A stretch of DNA of 64,000 nucleotides, from positions 124,001-188,000 of the forward strand of contig JAPOSZ010000014.1 in NCBI GenBank assembly GCA_026709415.1, read 5' to 3'. The notes beneath the pieces are model-generated. The model worked only from the letters and a program-made list of their open reading frames with translations. It was not told the DNA's origin and ran no database searches. This stretch comes from Flavobacteriaceae bacterium (GTDB lineage Bacteria; Bacteroidota; Bacteroidia; Flavobacteriales; Flavobacteriaceae). Below are positions 56,188 to 64,000 of the stretch, in pieces (position 1 is the stretch's first letter; each line of letters opens with the position of its first letter). The position numbers were made by a program, and so were the translations under genes.

Positions 56188-57588
56188 TTATTGGATATCG
56201 AAATAGTGTTTAGCATTATAATAAGAAATATCAGCCGCTATTTTCCCAATCCATTGATAATCTTTGGGCAATCTCCCTTTGCTGATATCTTCCCCAAAAG
56301 CATTACAGATAATTCTTCTAAAATATTCGTGTCTTGGAAATGATAAAAAACTTCTTGAATCCGTCAACATTCCTATAAATGTGGATATGACACCGATATT
56401 TGATAGGGTATTAAAATGTTGTGTGATGCCGTCGATTTGGTCCAAATACCACCAACTGGCACCCCACTGAACTTTTCCTCTCATCGATGAATGATTGAAA
56501 TTCCCTATAATTGATGCGATCATGGCATTATCTGATGGATTAAGGTTATAGATGATGGTTTTGGTTAATGAATTTTGTTGGTCCAATTGATCCATAAATG
56601 ACATTAGCGATCGAATGTTGATAAAACTTCCTATGGAATCCCAACCAGTGTCAGGACCTAACTGTCGAAACATTTTGGTATTAGCATTTCGATAGGCGCC
56701 AATATGAAACTGTTGAATCCAACCCAAACGATGATAATGTTGGGACAAAAACAAAAGTAAATGTGATTGAAACTGCCTGACTTCCAAACGAGTTAGTTGC
56801 ATTCCTTTAAGACGTTTTTTAAAAATTTCTTCAACTAATTTTTCTGATACTCTTTCAAAGGGGATGGCTTCCAATCCATGATCGCATAAACGGCATCCAT
56901 TTTGGTGGAAATAGTTCATTCGGTCCAAGAGAGAATCCTTGAGATTCTGAAGCGTTTTGATTTCAAACGGACCGATCTCTTCTAATTTTTTAATTGAATC
57001 AAGGTAATTGGGATGACTAATGAGAAGAAATAAGTCTGGTCGAAATGCTGTATCCATTTGAATGACTTGATTCGAGTTTTTAAGCGTCATGTGATGTTTC
57101 AGATCATCAAGTGGACTTTCTGTAGTGCATAGATATTCGACTTTCATTTGGCTTAATAGCCCAATGGCAGAGTATTCTGGTTTTCTTAGAAACTCTTGAG
57201 TCAAATCATAAACTTGGTCAGCATTTTCTTTATTGACTAAATCATTAAACCCGAAATAACGAAGTAATTCTAAATGAGACCAATGATATAGTGGATTACG
57301 AATCAGATAGGGTAGACAAGCAGCATATTCTTTGAATTTATGGTTATCCGAAGCATTCCCAGTGATGTATTTTTCATCCACTCCCAACGTCCGCATGGCT
57401 CTCCATTTGTAATGATCATCAGCCAACCATAATTGTGAAATATTTTCAAACTGTTTGTTTTGAGCCATTTGATCAGGAGGCAAATGATTATGGTAATCAA
57501 TGATTGGTAAATCTTTGACATAATCATGATAGAGCCTTTTGGCATGATTCGATTCAAGTAAAAAATCTTCAGTGATAAAACCACTCAT
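56188..57588 (-). CDS. uxaC: Uronate isomerase
   Basis: 466 residues, the usual length. Metal and substrate motifs of the UxaC amidohydrolase fold are visible: YHNHLPPDQMA near the N-terminus, TTESPLDDL, and FHIGAYRN. Interconverts D-galacturonate with D-tagaturonate (or glucuronate with fructuronate). First step of the pathway completed by uxaB, uxaA, kdgK and eda. Followed by the DUF4268 gene with 34 bases between. Confidence 0.93.
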   Translation of the reverse strand: MSGFITEDFLLESNHAKRLYHDYVKDLPIIDYHNHLPPDQMAQNKQFENISQLWLADDHYKWRAMRTLGVDEKYITGNASDNHKFKEYAACLPYLIRNPLYHWSHLELLRYFGFNDLVNKENADQVYDLTQEFLRKPEYSAIGLLSQMKVEYLCTTESPLDDLKHHMTLKNSNQVIQMDTAFRPDLFLLISHPNYLDSIKKLEEIGPFEIKTLQNLKDSLLDRMNYFHQNGCRLCDHGLEAIPFERVSEKLVEEIFKKRLKGMQLTRLEVRQFQSHLLLFLSQHYHRLGWIQQFHIGAYRNANTKMFRQLGPDTGWDSIGSFINIRSLMSFMDQLDQQNSLTKTIIYNLNPSDNAMIASIIGNFNHSSMRGKVQWGASWWYLDQIDGITQHFNTLSNIGVISTFIGMLTDSRSFLSFPRHEYFRRIICNAFGEDISKGRLPKDYQWIGKIAADISYYNAKHYFDIQ

Positions 57589-57718
57589 CCATCAAAATTT
57601 AAGTGAATCGATAGTTTCAATGTCTTGCTAATTTAGAGTTTATATGTTGTTGGTACGTTCTATATTCGAATGATTGAGATGAAATCACCATATGGTCAAA
57701 ACCTGGAAGGTGTTTACG

Positions 57719-59215
57719 TTACTTCGGTATGGAATGGATTGGTGGTGGTTTTCTCATGGCTTGGACACCTTCTATTTGCATGCCTAAATTTTTAGGGACC
57801 ATATTGGCCAATGCAATACGATGGTCCATCACCAGTTTTAATGAATCTAACACCCATAGATACTCTTGGTTATCAACCAAATTGAACATTTCTTTTTTAT
57901 CGTTGTAGTGATCATATAGCTCATACCCATTTTGTCCATTAGGTCCCCAACGAGTGAGTCGATACCGATCTGTTTTAATGGTATATCCATTTTTCATTTG
58001 GCTCAACGCCGACTTTCGAACAGATGTTGACGTCCCATTCAATACAGGCAATAAACTGATTCCAGATACAAATTCTGGAGTTTCAAAACTCATTAAGTCC
58101 ATAATGGTGGGGTATAAATCAACTAATTCAATAGGAGATGATTCAATATCAAGACCTTTTTCAATCGTTGGTCCCGCAATAATTAAGGGCACCCTCGTTG
58201 CATTATCGAATAAAGTTGCTTTTTTCCAATGACCATGTTCTCTTAAATGATAACCGTGATCGGAGGTGAAAATGACAATGGTGTTTTTATCCAACCCTGT
58301 TTCTCTCAAAGATTTCAATATTCTATTTAATTGCGCATCAACAAAACTCGTTGTAGCATAATAGGCTTGAATGATTTCTCTTGAGAGGGAATCTTTCATA
58401 TTGACCTGTTCGGGTTTGGCTCTGATGGTATGACGAGCTGGAATCGGTAGAGATTCGATATACTCTTGTCCAGGATTGGTTGGTAGTTCCACATCATCTA
58501 AATCGTATAACTCAAAATACTTTTTGGGAGCCACAAATGGGGTGTGGGGACGAAATAAACCCACAGCAAGAAAAAATTGTTGCTTATTTGCTGCAAACTC
58601 CTCTAATAAATCGGAGGCTATGGTTGCAGAGATTCCATCCGTCTGTTCTTCATCGGTCCCCTCCGCAGCAAGCCATGAAAGTGTAGCCCCATATTGATTT
58701 GGAACAAGGGTATTGATTTTGTATTCCTCTTTTTTATCTCGACCATAGGGATTGAACGTATAATCCCAAGTGTACACATCATCAAAACTCGAAGTCCCTA
58801 TGGCACCTGGATTATCATAATGATAAATTTTTCCAATGCGTACAGAGTTATATCCTTCTTGCTTGAATCTTTCTCCAATGGTGGTGACGTAAGGAATGGT
58901 TTGACGCAAATAAATTCGGTTTTCATACAATTTAGTTTGGTCAGGATATAATCCTGTCATCAGGGAAGCTCTGGATGGCCCACAAATAGGAAATTGAGTA
59001 TGCGCGTTTCCAAATTGAACGCCTTGACTCGCTAAGGAATCTATGGTTGGTGATTGAACTAATTTGTGTCCGTAAGTCCCTAAATCACAGTTCAAATCAT
59101 CAGCTATAACCAATAGTACATTTAACGAATTAGGATTTTTTGTATTCTCTTGGATTTGTTTTTCAAGATTACAATTCAATACAAACAATAGAATGATTAA
59201 AGGGTAAGATTTCAT
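57719..59215 (-). CDS. Lipoprotein sulfatase, S1 family
   Basis: 498 residues. Signal with lipobox FVLNC (Cys15). Metal residues Asp39-Asp40 in ADDLN and the formylglycine motif Cys78-GPSR82 in the sequence CGPSRASLMTG are canonical. C-terminal GHWKKATLFDNATRVPLII supports the iduronate-2-sulfatase-like group. It removes sulfate esters from polysaccharides after its Cys is converted to formylglycine. Located beside uronate genes, so the polymer is plausibly a sulfated uronate-containing glycan. No maturase gene is in the window. Divergent from the glycosidase gene. Confidence 0.92.
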   Translation of the reverse strand: MKSYPLIILLFVLNCNLEKQIQENTKNPNSLNVLLVIADDLNCDLGTYGHKLVQSPTIDSLASQGVQFGNAHTQFPICGPSRASLMTGLYPDQTKLYENRIYLRQTIPYVTTIGERFKQEGYNSVRIGKIYHYDNPGAIGTSSFDDVYTWDYTFNPYGRDKKEEYKINTLVPNQYGATLSWLAAEGTDEEQTDGISATIASDLLEEFAANKQQFFLAVGLFRPHTPFVAPKKYFELYDLDDVELPTNPGQEYIESLPIPARHTIRAKPEQVNMKDSLSREIIQAYYATTSFVDAQLNRILKSLRETGLDKNTIVIFTSDHGYHLREHGHWKKATLFDNATRVPLIIAGPTIEKGLDIESSPIELVDLYPTIMDLMSFETPEFVSGISLLPVLNGTSTSVRKSALSQMKNGYTIKTDRYRLTRWGPNGQNGYELYDHYNDKKEMFNLVDNQEYLWVLDSLKLVMDHRIALANMVPKNLGMQIEGVQAMRKPPPIHSIPK

Positions 59216-59399
59216 GCTTTAGAATTTACAAAAAGTCAAAATAGGAATCAATAATCGAAATGATGTTTTCAGCCGAAAGTTGTGTACGCCCCAAGGGAAA
59301 TTACAATCTCCAAATTTAGTTTTTTCAAGTTTTAAAAATTAAAATTCTCATAATGACTTAATAAACTTTGAATTAACTTGCCCTTTCTAATTTCAAAAA

Positions 59400-61835
59400 T
59401 TGATGATCCATAAAAATTTTCAAATGACTCAATACATTAAGGCAACTCTTTTTTTCTTATTCTCATTAGGAATAGGAACACAGGTTTATTCTTTGGATCC
59501 CAACCAAAAACACATTCCCCAAATCTTAGGAAGAACTCAAATTGTAGATATAGCCAATTCTGGAAGTTCTAATCAAATTGAACTACAGAATTATTGGAGA
59601 AGCAATATAATCGTTTCAAAAGAAGCTATTGAATCACAAAAAAAACCCAAAGCGTCACATGTTCCTGGATTGATTGAATACCGCATCTATGTTACGCAAT
59701 CGGGTACCTACAAGATTTCATTCCAATCCGATGAAGAATCTTTTGGTTTGATGCATTTGACGATCAATGGTGTTAATCATGGAAAACTTTTTGAAAACAG
59801 TCAATCGGCTTCGCCAAAGATTGAAAATCTTGATTTACATCAAGGATACCACTTAATTCGTTTGACGTCGGCGAAAGTCAATACGCCAATACCCCAAATC
59901 AATGAAATTTCCATAACATTTGAAACTCCCAAAGAAATTCCAGCCCCAATACAAACAAAACTAACTTCCAAAGAAAGTGTAAAGCCTGATTTGGAGCCAG
60001 GCTGGGAGCAAAAAATTAGTCGAAAAATTCATTTGGACTTTCATACGGCTGCTTATGTTGATGAGGTTGGAAATAAATGGAATCCAGATGAATTTGCTTC
60101 TACATTGGCCGAAAATCACGTCAATGCCATCACTGTTTTTGCAAAAGGCCATCATGGATTTGCTTATTATGATACCAAAATTGGAACACGGCATCCCGGT
60201 TTAGATTTTGATTTATTAAAAGAACAAATTGAAGCTTGTCACAAAAAGGGCATCATGGTTTTGGCTTATTTCTCCATTAATTTGGATGAATTATGGGCTA
60301 CTACCGAAGAGAGTGATAATGAAAATAGAGGAAGTTTTCAAGGCGTGGATGCCAACCCTGAAAATATTTATATAAGTGAATATACTTGGCCAATGATTCA
60401 AGAACTAGTAGAAAATTACGACATCGATGGTTTTTGGTTTGACTTTCCTGGATACGATTCTTTTGTTACAGAAACCATCAATTTGATTCGATCATTAAAA
60501 CCTGATTTAATATCAGCATACAATCATCAATTCGATAAGCCAAGAGAAGAATTGGCAAAAATGGATGTCATGGAAATAGAAGCTTGGATGCATTCACAAT
60601 CGCTTTATAGATTACCTTACATTGCTCGATATGCTCATGGGTCAACGCCCATTACTGCCATGTCCACTCGCTTTTGGCACATGTGGGGCGATTTTGGTCG
60701 GGTGAATGATGAGGCGCTTTTAACCTACGAAACAGCGGTGAGTTATGCCAATGGAATAGGATTGACTATTGGCGATCAGTTGCATCCCAATGGACGGCTA
60801 GAGCCAGCCGTGTACAAAGTCATCGGCCAAGCATATCAATTGGGGAAATTACTCGATCCTTATGTTCACCAAGCTTCTTTTGTTCCTTACGTTGCTTATT
60901 TACGACAAGATTTAACAGGTTCGGCTGTGGTATTGGATAATGGTATTCATTTTAATGTTGTTGATGAAAACCAATCGTTAGATCAATACAAGGCTCTTAT
61001 TATTCCCAAAGTACAAGATGTTTCAGAGCAATATGTTTCTAAATTATCCGAATTTGTCAACAACGGAGGTAAAGTCATTGCTTTCGGTGATCCACCATCT
61101 TATATGGAATCCATTTTAGGAGTCAAGAAATATGAATTAATAGAATCTCCGTTTCATGAATATCGAAATATGATTGGTGGTTTTGTTCGAAATCGAGACA
61201 GGGTTTTAAAGTCAGCAGCTGCGATGGATATACTAATCAAACAAAAACCTATTGGTGTCAAACCAACTGGCTCAACCAAAACAATTGCTCCATTGGTCTT
61301 TCAAATGAATTATGGAACAGACCATCGTCTATCACATCAACAGAGTCCTCCAAAAGACGAAGCATCCGAATATGCGGCTATAACTCATAGAAAGTTAGGA
61401 AAAGGAGAAATCATCTTTTCTCCTTTGGCCATTCCCCAAGATTATGCCACCGATGGGTTTACTCAAAACAGATACATTGTAAAGGATATGTTTGACATGG
61501 TTGTTCCGTCGAGTGAACGATACGTAGAGGTCGTCGACTCTAAAGTGAATTTGGAAGTTTCAATTTTGGAACAAGAACACAAAAATCGCTTTGTGATTCA
61601 ACTAGTTCACGCGCCCCAATCAAGAAGAGCTACTCTTGAACCCATGCCGGTGATCGATGAATTTCCAATGGTTCAAGGAACCGTTTTAAAAATTCATAAA
61701 CAAATCATAGCCAATCGGTCCGTACGTATTGTCACTCAGGAGTTACAAGAGTTAAAACCTATCAAAGTAGATGACTTTCACTTCATTTATGAAATTCCTG
61801 ATTTTTCAATCAATACCGTCTTGGTGATTGAATGA
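59400..61835 (+). CDS. Putative glycoside hydrolase (GHL6 type with trimerisation-like domain)
   Basis: 811 residues. An exported signal (TLFFLFSLGIGTQVYS), an N-terminal beta domain resembling a PA14/carbohydrate module (EYRIYVTQSGTYKISFQSDE), then a TIM-barrel of the alpha-fucosidase/GHL6 kind: HLDFHTAAYVDE at about 215, FWFDFPGYDS with candidate acid Asp, and later SALIIPK-like strand KALIIPKVQDVSEQY of a beta-galactosidase trimerisation-like fold. Enzyme specificity unknown. Paired divergently with the sulfatase, so the two may act on the same polysaccharide. Confidence 0.8.
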   Translation: MMIHKNFQMTQYIKATLFFLFSLGIGTQVYSLDPNQKHIPQILGRTQIVDIANSGSSNQIELQNYWRSNIIVSKEAIESQKKPKASHVPGLIEYRIYVTQSGTYKISFQSDEESFGLMHLTINGVNHGKLFENSQSASPKIENLDLHQGYHLIRLTSAKVNTPIPQINEISITFETPKEIPAPIQTKLTSKESVKPDLEPGWEQKISRKIHLDFHTAAYVDEVGNKWNPDEFASTLAENHVNAITVFAKGHHGFAYYDTKIGTRHPGLDFDLLKEQIEACHKKGIMVLAYFSINLDELWATTEESDNENRGSFQGVDANPENIYISEYTWPMIQELVENYDIDGFWFDFPGYDSFVTETINLIRSLKPDLISAYNHQFDKPREELAKMDVMEIEAWMHSQSLYRLPYIARYAHGSTPITAMSTRFWHMWGDFGRVNDEALLTYETAVSYANGIGLTIGDQLHPNGRLEPAVYKVIGQAYQLGKLLDPYVHQASFVPYVAYLRQDLTGSAVVLDNGIHFNVVDENQSLDQYKALIIPKVQDVSEQYVSKLSEFVNNGGKVIAFGDPPSYMESILGVKKYELIESPFHEYRNMIGGFVRNRDRVLKSAAAMDILIKQKPIGVKPTGSTKTIAPLVFQMNYGTDHRLSHQQSPPKDEASEYAAITHRKLGKGEIIFSPLAIPQDYATDGFTQNRYIVKDMFDMVVPSSERYVEVVDSKVNLEVSILEQEHKNRFVIQLVHAPQSRRATLEPMPVIDEFPMVQGTVLKIHKQIIANRSVRIVTQELQELKPIKVDDFHFIYEIPDFSINTVLVIE

Positions 61836-62012
61836 CTTGAACTCACACTATTGCGTTTTCCATGCTTTTCAGCGTCAAGGCATTGTCGTGATATGTCCTC
61901 CTATCTTGGTATGCTATCACCAAGTGATGATTGGTCTGCATCGATGGCCTTGATGGCCTCGAAAAAAAAGTTTTCAAAGGAAAGCCTCCATTTTGAAAAA
62001 AGTTCAAAAAAA

Positions 62013-62023
62013 GGGGGGGGGGG
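62013..62023 (+). repeat. G11 homopolymer upstream of the repeat lipoprotein
   Basis: Eleven consecutive G after an A-rich stretch, 70 bases before the lipoprotein ATG. It sits just upstream of a TATCTTTG box (62037-62044). Length changes here would alter spacing in the presumed promoter region. AT-rich background makes chance occurrence unlikely. Confidence 0.85.
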
Positions 62024-62036
62024 AATCGATAAATTT

Positions 62037-62044
62037 TATCTTTG
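62037..62044 (+). promoter_or_regulatory. Candidate -7 box TATCTTTG of the lipoprotein gene
   Basis: Matches the Bacteroidota TAnnTTTG consensus. No TTTG lies at the usual ~19 bases upstream; the G11 run is in that place, so this promoter may be controlled by the homopolymer length. Inference from sequence only. Confidence 0.4.
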
Positions 62045-62092
62045 TCCCAACGCTTTGGCATACCATGCCAAAAAAACTAAAATGAACTACTC

Positions 62093-64000
62093 ATGAACCG
62101 ATGCTTCGTTGGACGCCTCTCGTGGTCTGGCCTTTTCCTTTTTTTGATCTGTTTTTCTTGTGGGGATGACCCGATTCCTATCGTTTCTACCCCCCCCCTT
62201 ATTTTTACGGTTGCTACGGCCTCGAGTGTGGGTGGCACCATCACGGCCACGCAAACCATCGCCAGCGGCCAAACGGTGACCATCACGGCCACACCTGATG
62301 CCCATTATCAATTCGAAGGCTGGTCGGGAGATTGTCCTATCAGCAGCACGGAGCTCCGCCTCACATGGGAAGTCACCAGCCATTGTTTGCTCATAGCGGA
62401 GTTTGAAAAGATTTCCTACCGTATTGAGGCCACGGCCACTCCAGGGGGTTCTTTGACAGGACTTTCTGGCGATGCCTACGCCCAAGGCCGAGCCATCATC
62501 TTGACGGCTGTTCCGGAAGCCAACTATGAATTCATTCGTTGGATGTTGACCTCTTCGGATGCCGATGGTTGTCCTGATAGCGAGTCCTTGACAAGCCCCA
62601 CGCTTCGTTGGGTGGTGCAAGGTCCCTGTCAGCTTGAAGCGTTGTTTGGGACTATTTCCCGCACGATCACCACCTGGATTGGTGAAGGAGGCACCATCAC
62701 GGAAACCCAAATGGTGGCCCATGGCCAAGAAGTCACGATTGCCATCACCTTAGACGAAGGCTATGAGCTCCATCAATGGACGGGGGATTGTGGGGATTTC
62801 AGCAAGGAGGACACCAGCCTTCGTTTCGAAGCCACCCAAGATTGTCAGCTCAAGGCGGTGCTTCAAAAAAAGCCATACACCATCACGGCTGAAGCTTCGG
62901 CAGGAGGAACGATTCATGGTCTCCCCACAAGGCCACCCACCCATGGCCAAACGATGATCTTGACAGCCGAGGCCGCCGCAAATCATGTGTTTTCCCGATG
63001 GACGACCGAGGGGGTGGCGTGTCCTGAGCTCGTCGATGCGATGGATTCCAAGCTATCCTTTACTGTGGAAGGCCCTTGTGCCTTGGAGGCGGTGTTTCGG
63101 AAAGCCGATCGCACGATCACCACCTCGGTGAGTACGGGTGGGAGCATCACCCCCACGCAAACGGTGGCTCATGGTGAAGACGTCTCGATTACCATCACCA
63201 TCGAGAAGGGCTATGCGTTGAAGGCATGGATGGGGGATTGCGGGACATTCAGCCCTGATGATACCACCATTGATTTCCAAGTCACTCGAGATTGTCAGGT
63301 CCGAGCGGTTCTTGAAAAAGAAGCCGCGACAGAACCAGTGAATCCCGATCCTGTGGATCCGGAATCCACCAATCCCGATCCTGTGGATCCGGAACCCACC
63401 AATCCCGATCCTGTGGATCCGGAACCCACCAACCCCGATCCTGTGGATCCGGAACCCACCAATCCCGACCCTGTGGATCCGGAACCCACCGATCCCGACC
63501 CTGTGGATCCGGAACCCACCAATCCAGTGAATCCTAATCCGCCACCACCTGTGAACCGTACCATCACCACCTCGGTCACGACAGGCGGCAGCATCACCAA
63601 CACCCAAACGGTTCCCAACGGTCAAACGGTGAGCATCACGGTGACTCTTAATCAAGGGTATACCTTGGAACGTTGGACAGGCAGTTGTGGAACGTTCAGC
63701 AACCAACAAACCACCATCACCTTCATAGCGTCCCAAGATTGCCAAGTGCAAGCGGTGTTAGCAGCGAGTCCACCACCACCGCCGGTGAATCGCATCATCA
63801 CCACCTCGGTGAGTACGGGCGGCAGCATCACCAACACCCAAACGGTTCCCAATGGTCAAACCGTGAGCATCACGGTGACCCTTAATCAAGGGTATACCTT
63901 GGAACGTTGGACAGGCACCTGTGGAACATTCCGCTCGAGTGAGACCACCATCACCTTCCCAGCATCCCGAGATTGCCAAGTGAACGCGGTGCTGGCAGCG
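62093..64000 (+). CDS. Surface lipoprotein with InlB-type B-repeats, partial at right edge
   Basis: At least 636 residues, open to the window end. A signal with lipobox (LFLICFSC, Cys23) is followed by a short STPPL segment encoded by a nine-C run. Then seven modules of about 70-75 residues of the InlB B-repeat/divergent Listeria-Bacteroides repeat type: TITxxxxxGGxI, then QTVxITxTxxxGYxxxxW and a pair of conserved cysteines per module (GDC and DC). Between modules five and six lies a Pro/Asp linker of six repeats. Such proteins are displayed on the cell surface and bind other surfaces or host molecules. The gene is GC-richer than its neighbours. Confidence 0.88.
   Translation, partial: MNRCFVGRLSWSGLFLFLICFSCGDDPIPIVSTPPLIFTVATASSVGGTITATQTIASGQTVTITATPDAHYQFEGWSGDCPISSTELRLTWEVTSHCLLIAEFEKISYRIEATATPGGSLTGLSGDAYAQGRAIILTAVPEANYEFIRWMLTSSDADGCPDSESLTSPTLRWVVQGPCQLEALFGTISRTITTWIGEGGTITETQMVAHGQEVTIAITLDEGYELHQWTGDCGDFSKEDTSLRFEATQDCQLKAVLQKKPYTITAEASAGGTIHGLPTRPPTHGQTMILTAEAAANHVFSRWTTEGVACPELVDAMDSKLSFTVEGPCALEAVFRKADRTITTSVSTGGSITPTQTVAHGEDVSITITIEKGYALKAWMGDCGTFSPDDTTIDFQVTRDCQVRAVLEKEAATEPVNPDPVDPESTNPDPVDPEPTNPDPVDPEPTNPDPVDPEPTNPDPVDPEPTDPDPVDPEPTNPVNPNPPPPVNRTITTSVTTGGSITNTQTVPNGQTVSITVTLNQGYTLERWTGSCGTFSNQQTTITFIASQDCQVQAVLAASPPPPPVNRIITTSVSTGGSITNTQTVPNGQTVSITVTLNQGYTLERWTGTCGTFRSSETTITFPASRDCQVNAVLAA
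62190..62198 (+). repeat. C9 homopolymer after the lipobox, in frame
   Basis: Nine consecutive C encode the end of Thr-Pro-Pro-Leu about 11 codons after the lipidated cysteine. With nine C the frame stays open for the whole repeat region. A one-base change would end the protein soon after. Compare the C10 run in the restriction-modification gene, which is out of frame. Confidence 0.8.
63341..63520 (+). repeat. Six 30-bp tandem repeats encoding a Pro/Asp linker
   Basis: Six units of 30 bases, each giving NPDPVDPEPT or a one-residue variant. All units keep frame, so gain or loss changes linker length by ten residues. Units three to six differ by single bases only, which suggests recent expansion. 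Confidence 0.95.

Noticed and set aside
61851..62096. Open frame crossing the G11 run
   Set aside because: It has no family resemblance and its glycine run comes only from the homopolymer; the region is better read as the lipoprotein promoter.
62087..63979. Several long minus-strand open frames over the repeat lipoprotein
   Set aside because: They are antisense shadows of a GC-rich repeated gene; the plus frame has signal, lipobox and clear repeat modules.
1..64000. tRNA, rRNA, riboswitch or prophage genes
   Set aside because: I looked for conserved stems, rRNA segments and structural phage proteins and found none; the lone amidase does not make a prophage.

Overview
The window reads as an AT-rich chromosome segment of a Bacteroidota (Bacteroidetes) bacterium. 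Supporting signs are the zinc metalloprotease with an HEIGHALGLPHN site at the left edge, a secreted VPS10/BNR-repeat protein, several lipoproteins, a broken invertase resembling the Mpi family of Bacteroides, few Shine-Dalgarno sequences, and many genes butted together or overlapping by ATGA. Genus cannot be given. Two GC-richer kinds of DNA stand out: the insertion sequences and the repeat lipoprotein at the right end.

Layout. 1-1795: metalloprotease, running off the left edge. 2015-11429: a conflict/defence block. It holds a single-chain Type ISP restriction-modification gene interrupted at a run of ten C (probable phase switch), a Fic protein, and an array built from ADP-ribosylglycohydrolase (ARH) and DarT-like ADP-ribosyltransferase units. 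12346-14492: a complete-length IS1634-type element whose transposase frame holds four in-frame TGA codons. 14600-19240: an AAA+ ATPase, an amidase, a decayed MNT/HEPN toxin-antitoxin pair and a second Fic with a small overlapping partner. 19614-22880: secreted VPS10-like propeller. 23111-28264: third Fic, a tandem-repeat tract, a sliding-clamp-like protein, a second AAA+ ATPase split by a stop codon, and an AbiEii-type toxin-antitoxin pair. 28306-32717: MscS channel, NAD-binding protein, PLP decarboxylase, lipoprotein. 33198-35392: wreckage, with a HEPN remnant, an unknown gene and an Mpi-like invertase broken by a 130-bp MITE-like insertion. 35438-41038: Tat-exported oxidoreductase and a SWIM/SNF2 pair.

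41221-61835 is largely a hexuronate region. UxaC (56188-57588), UxaB and UxaA (41221-44292), KdgK and KDPG aldolase (50600-52315) make an unbroken route from galacturonate through tagaturonate, altronate, KDG and KDPG to pyruvate and glyceraldehyde-3-phosphate. A DctPQM TRAP transporter (47855-50585) in the KdgK/aldolase operon is the likely importer, and a sulfatase and a putative glycosidase flank the pathway. A second MNT/HEPN module framed by inverted repeats and an IS5-type element sit inside this region. 62093-64000 is an InlB-type repeat lipoprotein, cut by the right edge, with a C9 run just after its lipobox and a G11 run upstream of its start.

The strongest leads are: (a) the ARH/DarT array, where a fused ARH has lost its second metal site while a separate downstream ARH keeps it, suggesting an ADP-ribosylation toxin-antitoxin system with an ARH-type antitoxin; (b) three G/C homopolymers in an AT-rich genome, one in a restriction-modification gene and two at one surface-protein gene, suggesting slipped-strand phase variation; and (c) repeated, independent damage to the HEPN toxins of three MNT/HEPN loci.
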